Shown here piece after piece: positions 21,219-34,615 of a stretch of DNA of 64,000 bases (positions are counted from its first letter, which is position 1; every line of letters starts with the position of its first letter). The notes under the pieces are model-generated. The model searched no databases. It saw nothing but the letters and a program-made list of their open reading frames with translations, and was not told the origin of the DNA. The DNA comes from Trichodelitschia bisporula. Taxonomy: Eukaryota; Ascomycota; Dothideomycetes; Phaeotrichales; Phaeotrichaceae. The DNA is taken from the NCBI GenBank assembly GCA_010356995.1, contig ML996703.1:1-64000 (forward strand), read 5' to 3'. A program made the position numbers and the translations under genes.

Positions 21219-22424
21219 CTGTATTCACACCGTGCAATGGGAGCATAGGTTTGGCAAATGCAATGGCTAAGGTTTGAAGTGAAAGATTGTGAAAGGACGA
21301 AAGAGAGGAGAGTCCGAGACACTCGAGACTGGATACATTGCGGATGTCCAAGATCCTCAAATACTCCTTCCTCCCATATTTGCGTGTCATGCTGAGAAAA
21401 TGTCAGCACTCGTCTTGCGAAAATAGCTTTAGAACTTGTTCCATCGAGTATCAGAACCAGCAAGCAGCATCTGGCCCCGGATCTGGCGCTTTGAACGTGA
21501 GAATGGATTGTCCACCAACTGAGGATGCTTCGTCAGTGATATTGAATGCGGGCTGCCTCCACTGTTCGGTTCAGCGCTCAACCGGTACCGTTAATCCTGC
21601 TTGATCCTGACTTGTTGACCCCGTTCCCCTCCTCAGCAGTCATTTCGTTACGCTGGCAAATGCCGTCAGTCGTCCGTGGTAGCCTTGCGGGTTTGCTTCC
21701 CGTGCCATCACCCTTTGGCACGTCAGGTCACGCCCGTGTTTCGGCATCCGGCATCTCCGAATCGCTTAATGCATTCAGATCCGATTAGCGACGCAGCGAT
21801 CCAAACCGGCAAAGTGTCGAGATTCGAGATCCGATCCATTCATACAGCCACTATCTCTGCGGCGGTTAGCTGTTGAATCCGGGCATTTGGTCGAGGAACG
21901 AGGCTCGAGCCCCATCCCGACAGAAACCCGTGGCCTGGAATATCCGGCTCGAGCCATGGCTTCCACATCACGGAGTTCGGCCTCACTTTACAACCATAAC
22001 CACAAGTCACCAGTCGTCAGGCTCAAAGCATCACCTCAAACATCATCAATACACTAACTCAGAACAGCCCATGATCATGCCGAACCACACATACAAACCC
22101 GGGGATAACCCACCATCAGACAGAAGAAGCGAACGAAGAATAAGAAAAACACTAGTCATACAACACAAACACCCATATTGCCCTCAATGCCACAACCACA
22201 AACAAAACGCTGCCGCAGCGGCGGGTATTCGAGAACAGCTGCAGAACGGAAACACGAAAAAATCTCAGAGAAAAAAAGGAATGATCATGCGCAGAAAAGA
22301 AAAAAACGCCGCCCCCCAGAGCCCTCCCATTAGCCTCCGTATCAGATCGGTCTTTGCCTTCGTGGAGAGCCGTCATTAGAGATGAAAACGCCCTTCTCTT
22401 CTTCCCCCATCACCCCTTTTCCTC
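21219..22424. other. 3' regions between convergent genes
   Basis: Lies between the esterase and the Tea1-like gene, which converge. The right half (about 22000-22330) is A-rich on the plus strand and is probably 3'UTR of the Tea1-like transcript. A frame at 21873-22379 is low-complexity and judged spurious. Confidence 0.5.
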
Positions 22425-25400
22425 CTACTTCTTCAGCGCATCCCCTGTCCCCGCACCCCCTGCCGCACTATCATTCCTCGGCTTCTCCTCCCCCTTCCGC
22501 CGCCAAGTCCCCTCCTCCTTCTCCCCCAGACTAATCGCCGTAGGACTCTTCTCGAAATCAAACTTATCGCTAAGACGATAAGTTTTATTCGTCGTCTCCC
22601 AGTGCGTGCGCAGCGTCTCCAGCTCCGTTGCCAGGCTATCCAGTGCCGTCGAGCTGCGATCCCGCTCATGCCCCTTCGACACCCCAACACCGCCCGCCAA
22701 CCCAGCAGTAGGGAACGAGTGCGCGGACGGCGTGAGCTCGCCCGAGCCCGTGCTAGCGTTGTCGTCGTCGTGCGCATCCGTGGTTGTCGTGAAGATACTA
22801 TCGCCAGAAATAGACGCATGACCCTCACGTATGCCGTTCGCCGGCGCAGCGTGCGGGTCCACCCTGCTCTGGCGCCGGTAGTTGTCGACGCTGGACTCGA
22901 ACTGGTCGAGGAAGAGCTGGACCTTCTTTTCGGCATCCCTTGCGCGCTCCTCGAGAGCCGCGTTCTCGTGCCTTAGAGCATCTAGCTCCGAGCGAGCCCG
23001 CTCTGCGAACTGCATCATGCCGGACTCGTAGTCGCGCTGCGCGTTGGCGCGTTCCGCCTCTGACTTCTGCAGATTGGCCTTCAGCGCCGCGACCTGCGCC
23101 TCGAAGTTCGACACAGACGACTTGACGCTCTCCTGCATTTCGGCGACCTCCTTGCGGAGCGCCTCGCGCTCGGCCGCCCACTCCGCCGAAGCGTCTGTCT
23201 TCTGCTGCGCAATCTCTTTCTCCAGTTCTGTGTTGGCGGACTTCGTGCGTTGCAGCTCCTGCTTCATCTTGGACAGCAGCTTCTCCAGTCCCCGGACGTA
23301 CTTGACCGCACCCTGGTGGTCGTTGTCCAGCGCCATTAGCTTCTCCTCCCACTCACGCGAGACCTCCTGCTCACGCTGCTCATAGTTCTGCCGCAAGTCC
23401 TCGTGCGCCTTGAGACTCTCCTCCAGCTGGCGCTCCAGCTCGCGCACGCGTGTAAGGTCAGGGGTCCCATACCGCGAGCCCGGGCTCTCAAGGACGCGCG
23501 AGCGGCGCACATCGACAGGATTCACGCCGCGCTCCTCTAGCAGATTTTTGAGCGTCTTAAGCTGCACCTCCAGCGCATTGCTCTCCAGCATATTGCGCTC
23601 GAGGTGGCCCTGCATTTCGGCGCGGTCCGTCGCTGCAGCCTGTACTTCGCGCATAGCAACCTGTAGCTGCTTGCGGATATTCAGGTTCTCACGACTCGTC
23701 TGCTCCTGGTAGGCCTCGAGGCCGGCGATGCGCTCCTCGGCGCGGCGCAGCTTGTCGGCCGCCGTATCGGCCGCGTCCTTGGTCTTGCGCACTAGGGCGT
23801 TGGCGTCGTCGACTTGCTGCTGCAGGACAGCCACACGCTCGTCGGACACGCTGTCGTCGATAGTGCGGGCGGTCGCCACACCAAGCCCAGACAGGACGGC
23901 AGCGCGGTGCGTGCGCGCTTCCTCGGCATGCTTCTCCGCCATCTCTTCAGAGTCCTGTACGCGGCGGAGCGCAGAGTCGAGCTCAGCGGAGCGCTCCTCA
24001 TGTTCAGCCTTGAGGTGAGCGAGCTTCTGCTCGGCAGTGGAGCGCAGCGCGCGCTCCTCGTCCAGTTTGCGCTCGAGTAGCTCCGCCTTTCCTGACGACG
24101 CGTTGACGGCGTCGCGCAGAGTCTGGAGAATCTGCATGTGATTCTTCGTTTCGTCGACCAGCCTAGAATGCTTTGCGTCCAGCTCGGTCTTGTCCAGCTC
24201 CAGCATGCGCGACGATTGGACGGCCTGCGACGAGTTGGCCGCCTCCTCACGCGCGAGACGCTCCGCTTCGTGCAGCTCAGCCCGCAGGCTCTCGATTTCC
24301 GAAGACGTGCGCTGCTTGTAGGCCTCAAGCTCAGACACGCGCTTCTGTGACGCATCGGCAGTGTCCTCGGCGAGCAGACGCGCCCGTTTTTCCGACTCGA
24401 GTTCCGCCGCAAGGTGCTCCATCTTGACGGAGAGTTCGTTCTGCGCGAAAAGAGCCCCAGCGAGGCGACGGCTCATATCGTTGGCGCGGTCCAGATCCGG
24501 CGTAGCGTTTCCGGCCATGTCCAGCGGCGTGCCCTCGCGGCTCCCACCTCCGTGCGCAGCAAGCTTCGCCTTGGCATACGCGGCTTCGGCGATGGCAGTG
24601 TCACGCTGCTTCTCGATCTCGGCGATACGGACGGAGGTAGCGGCGGTTTGCGAATCGATCGACGCCTGCACACGCGCCACCTCGGCCTTCATGCGCAGCA
24701 GTGCCTCGATTAGCTGGCGGTCGTCGTCGTCAAACATGTCGGCGGCCTGTTGGTCGAGAATGGGGTTATTGGAAGCATTGGGCTGGTAGCCTGCCTTGCG
24801 CGCGAGCGCAAGTTCCGCAGCGTACCACGCGTTGCGGCTGCGGGCGGCGTCAAGCTCACGTGCCAGTTCGTCCACTTTCGAGAAGGTAGGCGACGGCTGT
24901 GGGATGGAATCGTTGCGCATAACCTCCTGCGACGGACGCGGCGTGCCACGGCCGGAGCTGTCGAGCGACTGCTGTCTACCAACGCGGGAGCTTGCACGTG
25001 AAGGACCGGAAGCGCTGGTTGCGCTGGTGGAGCGGACAGGATGCTCAACAACGGGTTGCACGGGTTGGTAAACGCCGTTAGGTTCGTGGGGAGATATGGG
25101 GGACACGTTTTCGCGGTCGTATGGCATGCTACGCGAAGTATCTATCGGGGGCGCCGGGCTCTTTGTTGGTGTCCGACTACGACTGTTGGACGGGCCGATG
25201 CCGTTTGCGCGCGGCTGCGGCGCCTGCTGCTGCGGCGGCGGGCCGGACGATTGGTTGTTGCGCGGTAGGCGGGACCCGCTGGCCTCCGGACCGCGCGAGC
25301 CGGCGACGGGAATGCCTGACTTCTGTTGGATGTTGCCCCGGTCATTGCTGAACTTGCGCACGGGCGGGCCGAGCGGCTGCGCTTGTGGTTGTTGCTGGTT

Positions 25401-27204
25401 TTGGGATTGCTGAAGCTGCTGGTTGATCTGCTCGCTAGGCGGGTAGCGGATCTTTGACGTGTCTAGCAGATAAGCAATACTCAACTCCGTCGCGTCCCGC
25501 GGCGCGGAGCTTGGCTCGCCCGCAAGAACTATGATGTGTTTCCCAACAGCGGTCATGCTGTGTCCCGAGCGTGGCGACGGCGACAGCCCCATGTTCTGGA
25601 ACATGTACCACCGCCGCGACGATATGCGGAAGGCAGCGAGATCGCCAAGGTCGGTGCCGTCTTGCACGCGGCCGCCAAAGATGTACATGGTATCGTTGAC
25701 GAGCGCGGCGGCGTGGCCTTCACGTGGCGCGGGGATGTAGCCGATGCAGTCGAGTTCAGACCACTGGTTCGTGCGCGGGTCGTACGTCCAGACATCGTTG
25801 AACCAACGAGCGCCGTCGGTGCCGCCGAAGCTGGCGATGGTCAGTTTGCACTATACGAAAAGAGAGAGAGCGTCGGAGACTCACAGGTAGAGTTTGTCCT
25901 GCCAGGTCACCACGCTGTGGTTCGTCCGCGGTGCCGGCACCGGCGACTTACCGTCGCCGCCGTTGGGAATCATCACTTCCCACCGGTTGCCCGCAATCTG
26001 CAGCGAGTTTAGGTCGAACGCGACTAGGTCGTTGAAGAAGTAGCCCTCAACCTGACCGCCAAAGATGTAGATCTTGGAGCCAAGTATGTTGAGCGTGTGC
26101 CCGTAGCGGCCGGCTGGCCGTGGTCCTGCCGGCGAGGCGCGCGACCATTGCTTCGTAGCTGGGCTGTTAGCGACGCCGACCATAAATGGACACACCTACC
26201 AGTGTTGAGCAGGTACAGCGTGTCATCGAGCGGATCGTTATCCTCCATCTTGGTGTCACCGCCAAAGACAATGAAGGCATTGCCGACAAGCAGACTCGCA
26301 TGGCCCACGCGGGGCCCCGGCCCCTCGGCGGTTGTGTTCACCGGGAAGCAGGACATGTTACCATTGCTGACGTCCACCATCCACAGGTCGCCTTTGACCA
26401 TCTGGCTGTTGACGAGGCCACCCATCATGTAAATCCAGCCCTCTTTCGACGCTGTCGCATTGACGGCTGCGCCGTAGCGGGGGAAGGGTGAACCGCCGGA
26501 TAGGTTGAGGCGCCGCTGCGACCACGGGTATGGCGACTCGCCGGTAGGCGTACCGCCGCCGCGCATCGAGTTGCTGCGCGAACCCTGGAGCAGGAGGGTC
26601 AGCTTTCTGTAGAGTGGCATATTGGAGTAGACAGGAGAGTGTAGTGTAAGATATGCGGGTGGGAACATGGGGAATGGAGGTAAACCGTCAAGTGAGAAAT
26701 GAAGGTACAGGTGCGAGCAAGTAGAGTGAGCAGATGAACAGAGCGCATGAGCAAGCTGGAACGCCGAGACGATGTCGTCGACCGTCGCCGTGACGATGCC
26801 AGAACACGCATCAAACGCTTCAACCCGACTCGCATCCATTCATCCCATCTCGTCCACTTGTCCCAGGACCCTTATCCCAAGCTATTTATCCCACCTCACT
26901 CCTGCGTTCACCCACACCATGGATATGAACGTACATTTAGGTCTGACTCGGCGCGTGCCCGCATCAACTTCCCCGGCTCAACCACACTCGCGTCGAGCGA
27001 GTTCACGGAATTGTTCACGCTGGCTGGCGCCGGCACCTGTGATTGCAACGTTCCCCGGCGCTCGATGCCGTCTCGCGGGCCAGCGAAGCCATTTGCCGTA
27101 GGAATGCGCGAGTCCGGCCCGCCTGAGGAAGTAATGTCGCGCGTCGCAGCCGGGAGCGCGTTGCTCTGATTCTTTTTCGATTTGCCGAAGCCTAGGAAGG
27201 ACAT
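22425..27204 (-). CDS. Tea1/KelA-like cell-end marker (kelch propeller plus long coiled coil)
   Basis: Four exons (27204-26935, 26584-26200, 26158-25885, 25830-22425) give 1444 aa; the first intron is about 350 nt, the others 41 and 54 nt. Kelch repeats span about residues 105-415, with repeated GG doublets such as GWIYMMGGLV, AFIVFGGDTK, KIYIFGGQVE, LFGGTDGARW and MYIFGGRVQD. A Gln/Pro/Ser-rich disordered stretch (about 440-625) is followed by about 700 residues of coiled coil. This is the plan of S. pombe Tea1, Aspergillus KelA/TeaA and yeast Kel1, which ride on microtubule plus ends and mark growing tips for actin and formin recruitment. Exon 1 is Ser/Ala-rich and begins MSFLGFGKSKKN. Which Kel paralogue it is cannot be decided here. 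Confidence 0.88.
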
Positions 27205-29562
27205 GGTGACGGATGCGCCCCAGCGACGGGAACGTCAGATGTACTGGGATAGCCGTCGACCACGAACATCCAGCGACGGCTATGGATACCGGCGAGATAA
27301 ACGGGAATGGAGAGGCTGGGACTGGCTGAACGGGCAAGATGGGTTGAGTTGGGCGGAATGTCGTGTGCGGGTCATCCGACGCATGCTCCGCGCGCGATGC
27401 GGGGCGGTGGAGACGATAGGAGCGATTCGACGACGAGAAGGATGGGTGAGTAAAAGGTATTGCAAGATGGTGGTGCTGAAGATGGAGTGGTTGTGGTCGT
27501 GTTTTGGGTGAGAAGGGAAGATTGTTGGTAGGGGAGGATTTCTGAAACTCGAGAGGAGAGAGAGAGAGGAGGTCGGTGCCGTAGAGGCTCCAAGTTCCCT
27601 CAAGCCACACCTCCCTGCAGTCGCGCACTTTTGGACAGGAGGGAGAAAGTAGAGAGGGCGGGGGGGTGGCGGGGGTTGTACACTACTGCAAGAATTCTTT
27701 TTGTTCACCAGTCGCCCATGAAGTTAAAGGATGCAAAAGCTTCAGGCAGAGCGGTAAACCGACAACCGGGAATTTAATCAAGTAGTATATTAGGATACTG
27801 GAGAGCAAGAGTCGAAGCTCAAGTGCTCAGCTACTGCTTACCATAGCTATGGTTAGGGTCCAAAGTATATTGTGGTAGTATGGCATCTTCTCCGACTCCA
27901 CAGAAACACATCTCCCCCTCCATCGGTTCATGTGCGGAGACTGATGAGGCGTTGATCGGGTCCCGTTTCCATTTGTAGTCTCGGAGTAGGATATTTTATC
28001 CGTTCTCTACGGATTTACAGCCTAGTTCTACTGTTCCCTTTCTCTGCCTGTCGAAGTTACCTTTTCCTGCGTCTCCATTCGCATCGCATCTTGCATCTTG
28101 CAGTCAAGACTGCCAGCGCGCCCAGCGCTCGTTCTGCCCCTGAGCCATTGAAGATCTTCCCGCCCGTCGCGTTGCCCCCAGCCGCCCCCCCCCCCTTCTC
28201 TCCCACTTCTCCCACTTGCGACTTGCCCTCTTCCATTCCAAGTTCCAACGCCATGCATGTCCAAGTGCGCTTCTTGATAGGCGGACTACACGCCGCCCGC
28301 GGTACCTCTCCCTCGGTCACTCCCAATCGCGCTCCCAATCGCGGCATTGCCACTGGTTGCTGCGCAGATGGCCTTGCGACGTCGGTCATGCGCCGTTGGT
28401 GATGATAGGAATTGTGCTGAACTGAAGAACAACGGGCCAAATTTAGCAATGAAGATCTGAACGGGTGATAGGAAGGCAGTGTTAAGGACAGTCATGGCTG
28501 TTCGGTGCACCCGTTTGCCGGTGGAAGGACCTTGGCTGGTGTTGAGGCAAAAATACGGCTGACGACAAGGGAGAAATGGTCGTGAAGCATCACCAGTAAC
28601 ATGGTGAGAAGCGAGCAGAGCACAAGAGGTGACGTGAGGAACGCTTAAGAGCTGAAGAGTCTATTTCGAAACTCGAGGTCAACCCAAGCCGGGTGCACAG
28701 CTAGCCTCGTATTTGTCTTTGTGGACTCTATGTCGTAAAGCCATCTTGGAGACCTGAACAAGTTATATGGTCCGTACGACTTGATAAATAGCCGTAAATC
28801 ACCACCGTCATCATTCGCGATATCGCTTGTACAGCTTAAACTACGGATATGACAGAACCTAGATCAGCATACCTTGACCTATTCTTCTGTTTGGTACTGG
28901 CATTTGATGAAGTCGTATGCGGGCGTGGTCGTGGTTCACAAACCGGTCGGCTCCGCACATCACGGCAAGGGCTCTTTGTTCGAGAGACGGCGCTCAAATG
29001 GCGAGCGCCTAATACCTTGTGTACCGCGATGCGGACAAGCTGTGGAGGAAGGAGTGGAATCTCACAGTCTCGCAGTGCTGTTTGACATATCCGTTGGTGA
29101 TTGTGGTTGTTCTGCTGCTGTATTGCTGTCGTCATTCCTTCCTCGGTCTGGGCTTCCTTCGGCCTTCCCTCGCATATTGCTGCCTGATTGCGTCCTGGGC
29201 CTGAGCGTTGGCCATCGACGGTGCCCGTGCGGTGGTGTTGATCGGCAGGCTCCAGCACCAACACCAAGGCTCAACACTACGGCGTCACACTGCACTCCAC
29301 TTGCAACTAACGCATCTGCAGCACTCTCCTTCTGCCAACCCCACCATCTATCGTGCGCCATCTCTTGCACTCTTCGGCGCATAATGAGCAACCCCACCCT
29401 GTAATCGCCGTTTGTAGCCGCTTCACCGAGACCACCCACGCCGCTCACCGGCATCCCACGACCGCCGCATCAATCACCGCGACGACCGTGGAACACAAAT
29501 CCCAACTCCAACTTCAACCCTACCACAACCACGACCACTACCACCACCTCCATGCGCCCACA
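27205..29562. other. 2.4-kb divergent promoter region between the Tea1-like gene and KOG1
   Basis: C/T-rich blocks occur on the minus strand near 27500-27700 (leader of the Tea1-like gene) and on the plus strand near 29330-29560 (KOG1 leader, rich in CCACCAC). The middle is AT-richer and includes a 14-bp palindrome ACCATAGCTATGGT at 27840-27853. No gene supported. Confidence 0.5.
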
Positions 29563-32500
29563 ATGACGATGCTCGCTCCACGGCCGAAAGGCCCCCAGCC
29601 CGTGCTCGAGCTCGCCGACGACTCTGACAGCCACTCCGACAAACGCCCCAGCAGCGCGCCCCGCCCCGATGCGCCGCCGCCGCTGAACCGCAGCTCGACT
29701 CACCACGACGACCCGCGCCGCGCGCGTGCAGCCGTCAGCCGTCCTGGCCTCCAGCGCGCAAGAAGCGACTTCTCCCCCCTCAACGCCTCCAGGGACGACA
29801 CCGATAGCAAGGCTTCGGAGGGCGAGTGGGGCATCCGCCACGGGTTCGAGACGCAGCTCGTCTCTGAAGAGTACAACCGCTTGCTCAACTCCAACTTCTT
29901 CCTCTACTTCACCGACAAGAAGCATGATACCAGTGGGAACCCCAAGGGCGACGCGTATCCGCTCCAGGAATGGCGCATGCGCGACCGCCTCAAGACGGTG
30001 TCAGCCGTGCTGGCTCTCTGCCTCAATATCGGCGTTGACCCGCCTGATGTCATCAAGACGAACCCAAGCTCAAAGCTCGAGTGCTGGGTTGACCCGACTT
30101 CGGCGAGCGGCGCTGGAGGCAACCTGCCCCTGAACTCCATCGGCAAGGCGCTGCAGAGCCAGTACGAGCAGCTTAGTATGCGCACGCGTTATAAGCTCTG
30201 CCTCGATCCGACTGTCGATGAAACGCGTCGCTACACATCCACGCTGCGCCGTAACGCACGCAACGAACGCGTACTCTTTCACTACAATGGACATGGAGTC
30301 CCAAAGCCGACGCCGTCGGGCGAGATCTGGGTCTTCAACCGCAACTACACGCAATACATCCCCATCTCGCTCTATGACCTGCAGACGTGGATCGGCGCGC
30401 CGTCGCTTTTTGTCTACGATTGCTCAGAGGCTGGCCTGATCATTCAGAACTTCCTCAAGTTCGCCGAGAAGCATGAGACCGAAAACCTCGAGATCCGGCG
30501 CCGTGACCCGACAGCCGAGATCATGGATTTTGCCGACTGCATCCACCTCGCCGCTTGTCGCGAGAAGGAGACGCTCCCCACTAATCCGGACCTGCCTGCT
30601 GACGTTTTTACGTCATGTCTCACCACCCCCATCGACATGGCGGTCCGCTTCTTCATTCTGCAGAACCCCCTCCAGAGCAGCATCACCCTCCAGGACGCGT
30701 CCAGTATCCCCGGCCGCGTGTCCGAGCGACGTACCCCAATCGGCGAGCTGAACTGGATCTTCACGGCGATTACTGACACCATCGCGTGGAACTCACTTCC
30801 GAAGCACCTCTTCAAGAAGCTGTTCCGTCAAGACCTGATGGTGGCAGCGCTCTTCCGAAATTACCTGCTCGCGCAGCGCATCATGCGCGTGTACCACTGC
30901 CACCCGCAGTGTCACCCTGAGATCCCTCAGACTCACGACCACCCCCTCTGGCGTAGCTGGGACCTTGCTGTGGAGATGATCCTTTCGCAGCTGCCAGACC
31001 TGCTCGCGCACGAGCGCGGCGAGAAGCACTACGAGTACCAGCACTCTAACTTCTTCGCCGAGCAGCTGACCGCGTTCGAGGTCTACCTTTCCCAAGGGGC
31101 GGCTGAGAAGAAGAATCCCGAGCAGCTGCCCGTCGTGCTGCAGGTGCTGCTCAGCCAGGTGCACCGCTTGCGCGCGCTCATCCTACTCAGCAAGTTTCTT
31201 GATCTCGGCCCGTGGGCTGTCAACCTTGCGCTCAGTATCGGCATCTTCCCGTACGTGCTCAAACTGCTGCAGTCACAGGCGATTGAGCTCAAGCCGGTCA
31301 TGGTCTTCATCTGGGCGCGCATCCTCGCCGTGGACCAGTCGTGCCAGACGGACTTACTGAAGGACAACGGCTACCAATACTTTGTGCACATTTTAAACCC
31401 GACGTCCGGGATGCCAGTGGGTAACGCGAGTGAGCACCGCGCGATGTGCGCCTTCATCATCGCGATGTTTTGCAAAGACTACCCCCAAGGCCAGAACGTT
31501 CTCCAGAACTCTGACCTCATCGAAAGCTGCCTCGCGCACCTTGGCGACCTGCAGAACCCGCTACTGCGCCAATGGTGCTGTCTCTGCATCAGCATGCTGT
31601 GGGTGGACTGCCCACCGAACAAGTGGACGGGTGTCAAATGCCTTGCGCACCAGCGCCTGTGCGATCTCGTCTTCGACCCGGTGCCCGAGGTGCGCGCTGC
31701 TATGCTCGTCGCTTTGACTACATTCCTCGGCATCCCGGACCTGACTCCGCAAGTCGCGCAGATCGAGGAGTCAATTGCGGCCATGGTATTGATTCTGGCG
31801 ACTGACGGCAACGCCATTGTGCGCAAAGAGCTCCTTGTCTTCTTTTCGACCTTTATCGTGCGCTACGAGAACCGCTTCCTCGTTGCTGCGTACGAGCACA
31901 TTCAGGAAGAGAAAGGAAACTACAACCGTCCTCCCGAGGAGGGTGACCCGCTGTCGAAGCGCCCACAGTCGTCCGCTGGCAGCGAAGACCGGCCGGAGGG
32001 CATCGCATCGCACACGGTGTTTGCCGCCATCTGGAAGCAGGTGCTTGTCATGTCCGTAGACCCGCACCCTGAAATCGCCCAGAACGGTGCTGTCGTCGTC
32101 GACTGCGTCATGGGCCGGCTGATCGCGTCTGAGCTCGGCCCGCTGGTTAACCCCTTCATCAACACGATCCGTCGCACCCCGACGCCGTCGTCGTCGCGCT
32201 CATCGTACGTTGAGGTCCACCAGCCCGAGCGCTCGCAGCCGCCGACGCCACCGACGCCATCCAGGCCGGAAGGCTACCTCACGGCGAGCCTCAAGCGGAC
32301 CGCTAGTGTGGCAGCATCCATAAAGAATCTAGCATTTGGCTCGTCGCCGGAACCTCCCCGCAGCCTCAGTGCCCTCCGCATGGACCGCGGACCGCGCAAG
32401 TCTGGCGACTGGAACCGGCCGCCTGACGAGAAAGACCCGCACCACAGTGTTTCGACGTACCCGCCGCTCAAAACGCCAACCACGAAGTTCTTCCACCCGC

Positions 32501-33828
32501 GCGACCCCAAGGAAGCACAAATCCCGCTACCGAGTCAGTTCTATGATTGGTCTGTCGAGTATTTCCGTGAGCCGCAGATGAAGCCTAACGAGGCGGACGA
32601 GCCCGGCAGCACGGACTACAACGAACGGCTCTGGCGGCGCAACCGCAACGACCGCATTATCGCTAAGACCCAGCCGCAGAAGGAGATGGCGGGGAGCAAC
32701 CCGTGGGACAAGAGCAAGGCGTTCCTGAACAATGGCACGCAGCCGATGAAGATGTGTTTCCACCAGTTTGAGGAGCACCTCATTATCACGGATGACCGTG
32801 ACGGTGTCAATGTGTGGGACTGGAAGAAGCAGGCGCGGCTTAACCGCTTCTCTAACGGCAACCCGGCACGCTCGCGCATTACAGAGGTGCGGCTGATCAA
32901 TGAGGACGACCAGGCGATGCTTATGACGGGATCGTCGGATGGTGTGATCAAGGTGTTCCGCAACTACGAGTCGCAGCAGGACGTTGAGTTGGTGACGTCG
33001 TTTCGCGCGCTCACGGATCTGGAACCGAGCAACAAGAGCGCCGGTCTGGTGTTTGACTGGCAGCAGAGCCGAGGCATGATTCTGGTGGCGGGCGATGTGC
33101 GCAGCATCCGGGTGTGGAATGCAGGGACAGAAGTGTGCACGGCAGTAAGTTCCCCCCCCCTTCGATACCAACCAAGCTAACCCCCCCAGGACATCAACGC
33201 CCGCTCCGGCTCTCCCATCACATCCCTCACCTCAGACCAAGTGGAAGGCCACCTCTTCGCCGCCGGCTTCGGCGACGGTGCGCTCCGCCTCTACGACCAG
33301 CGCGAGAAGCCCCAGACCGCCATGATCCAGGTTTGGAAGGAGCACAAGAGCTGGATTACGAATGTGCATCTGCAGCGCGGGGGGCAGCGCGAGTTAGTCT
33401 CCGCGTGTCGTAACGGCGAGGTCAAGTTGTGGGATATGCGCATGGAGAAGTCACTACGCACGATCCGCGCGACGGGCGACACGCTGCGCTCGCTGAGTGT
33501 GCATGAGCACGCGCCTGTGTTTGCGGTTGGGACGGACCGACATGTCGTCAAGGTGTTTAGCATGATGAGTTCGGCGGCGGCGAGTGGGGTTGTTGGGACC
33601 GATGGCGGGATGCTGTCCGTGCCGCATGAGCAGAAGCCTGGCAAGATTCGTGGTCTGCTGAGCCAGTTCGAGCCCTACAGTGGTTTCTTGAATCCGGGTC
33701 GGGGGAGCCCGATTGCGACGACGGCGTTCCATCCGCATCGGATGATGGTTGCGGGGAGTGCGTGGGGGGATACGCATGTTAATATCTACTCGTGTCGGGG
33801 GCGGAAGGAGAAGGCGTGGGAGGGTTAG
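29563..33828 (+). CDS. KOG1: Raptor homologue Kog1, TORC1 scaffold subunit
   Basis: Two exons (29563-33144, 33190-33828; 45-nt intron) give 1406 aa. After a disordered N-terminus comes the raptor N-terminal caspase-like domain (about residues 90-300), with FETQLVSEEYNRLL, VLFHYNGHGVPKPT (His244) and LFVYDCSEAGLIIQNF (Cys287). A helical HEAT-type region follows (about 320-900, for example NPLLRQWCCLCISMLW). A Ser/Pro/Arg-rich linker (about 860-1010) precedes a C-terminal WD40 propeller split by the intron. Kog1 presents substrates to the TOR kinase at the vacuole and controls growth with nutrients. An in-frame ATG at 29353 would add 70 His/Thr-rich residues; MTMLAPRPKG at 29563 is preferred because the extension looks like leader. 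Confidence 0.93.
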
Positions 33829-34615
33829 GGTTAGGGGATGGGAGGGCGTGCATTGGCATTGCGTTTGATATGGCGTTTTGTGGGTTAGAGGTTCGGCACT
33901 TTCGGCCTTGGACAAGGGCATTTTGCTATCGGGTTTCATGGTTGATGTTGCATTGCTTGCACGAGTGGATCTGCCTGGTCGTTGTTCGCGTCGAACGATG
34001 ATTGCGGGGCGGGTGATTGGGACAGTTATGTAGTTTTAATGCACTAATGACTTGCTTTACCCTCTCGTTATGGCTTTTCTGGTGGTTGTGAGGTTGTGGT
34101 GTGTCCGTCTGCGATTCTGGTCGTAAGTGCATATCACGACTCGTATACGCTCAGATGGTCATGTAGGCAAGAAGAGCATTCCACTCTTGGGAAGACACGT
34201 GATGAAATACTCATCGGCGAGCCTGATGCGGGTATGGAAGGAGAATACAGTATGATGTAATGCGAGTATGATAGAAGGAAGGAGCAAAGGAGGATACTTG
34301 GCATAGTCTATTTAATCTCAAGAGCCTCTCACTCTCGTCCTCTCTTTGTCTTCTACTTCAATCTTCAGTTTACACAGATGGTTTCCTGTGAACGAGCCTT
34401 GCTCCCATCTGAGCTAAGGTTCACGACCTCTCGGATGGCCCAAGGGGGTCCGTGCCTCCCTTAGCCGTACCCGTAAGGCTGAAGGACCGGGAGAATATTG
34501 ATCCGGACAGCGTGGTGCTTGGGATTGGCGCGTCATAGCTTTGCGGAACTGATGCTTCCTCCTCCAAACATCTACGGATTACACGCTTGCAACCGTTCCT
34601 TAGCCCTTTCTGACC
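33829..34615. other. intergenic between KOG1 and the Gemin2-like gene
   Basis: Begins with two telomere-like TTAGGG units overlapping the KOG1 stop. The rest is AT-richer 3'UTR and promoter with a C/T-rich patch at about 34320-34380. No gene supported. Confidence 0.5.

Noticed and set aside
21873-22379. 168-codon plus-strand frame
   Set aside because: His/Asn/Lys-rich translation of an A-rich region that is probably the 3'UTR of the Tea1-like gene.
29353-29562. N-terminal extension of KOG1 by 70 residues
   Set aside because: His/Thr/Ser low-complexity typical of translated leader; the ATG at 29563 begins a more usual N-terminus.
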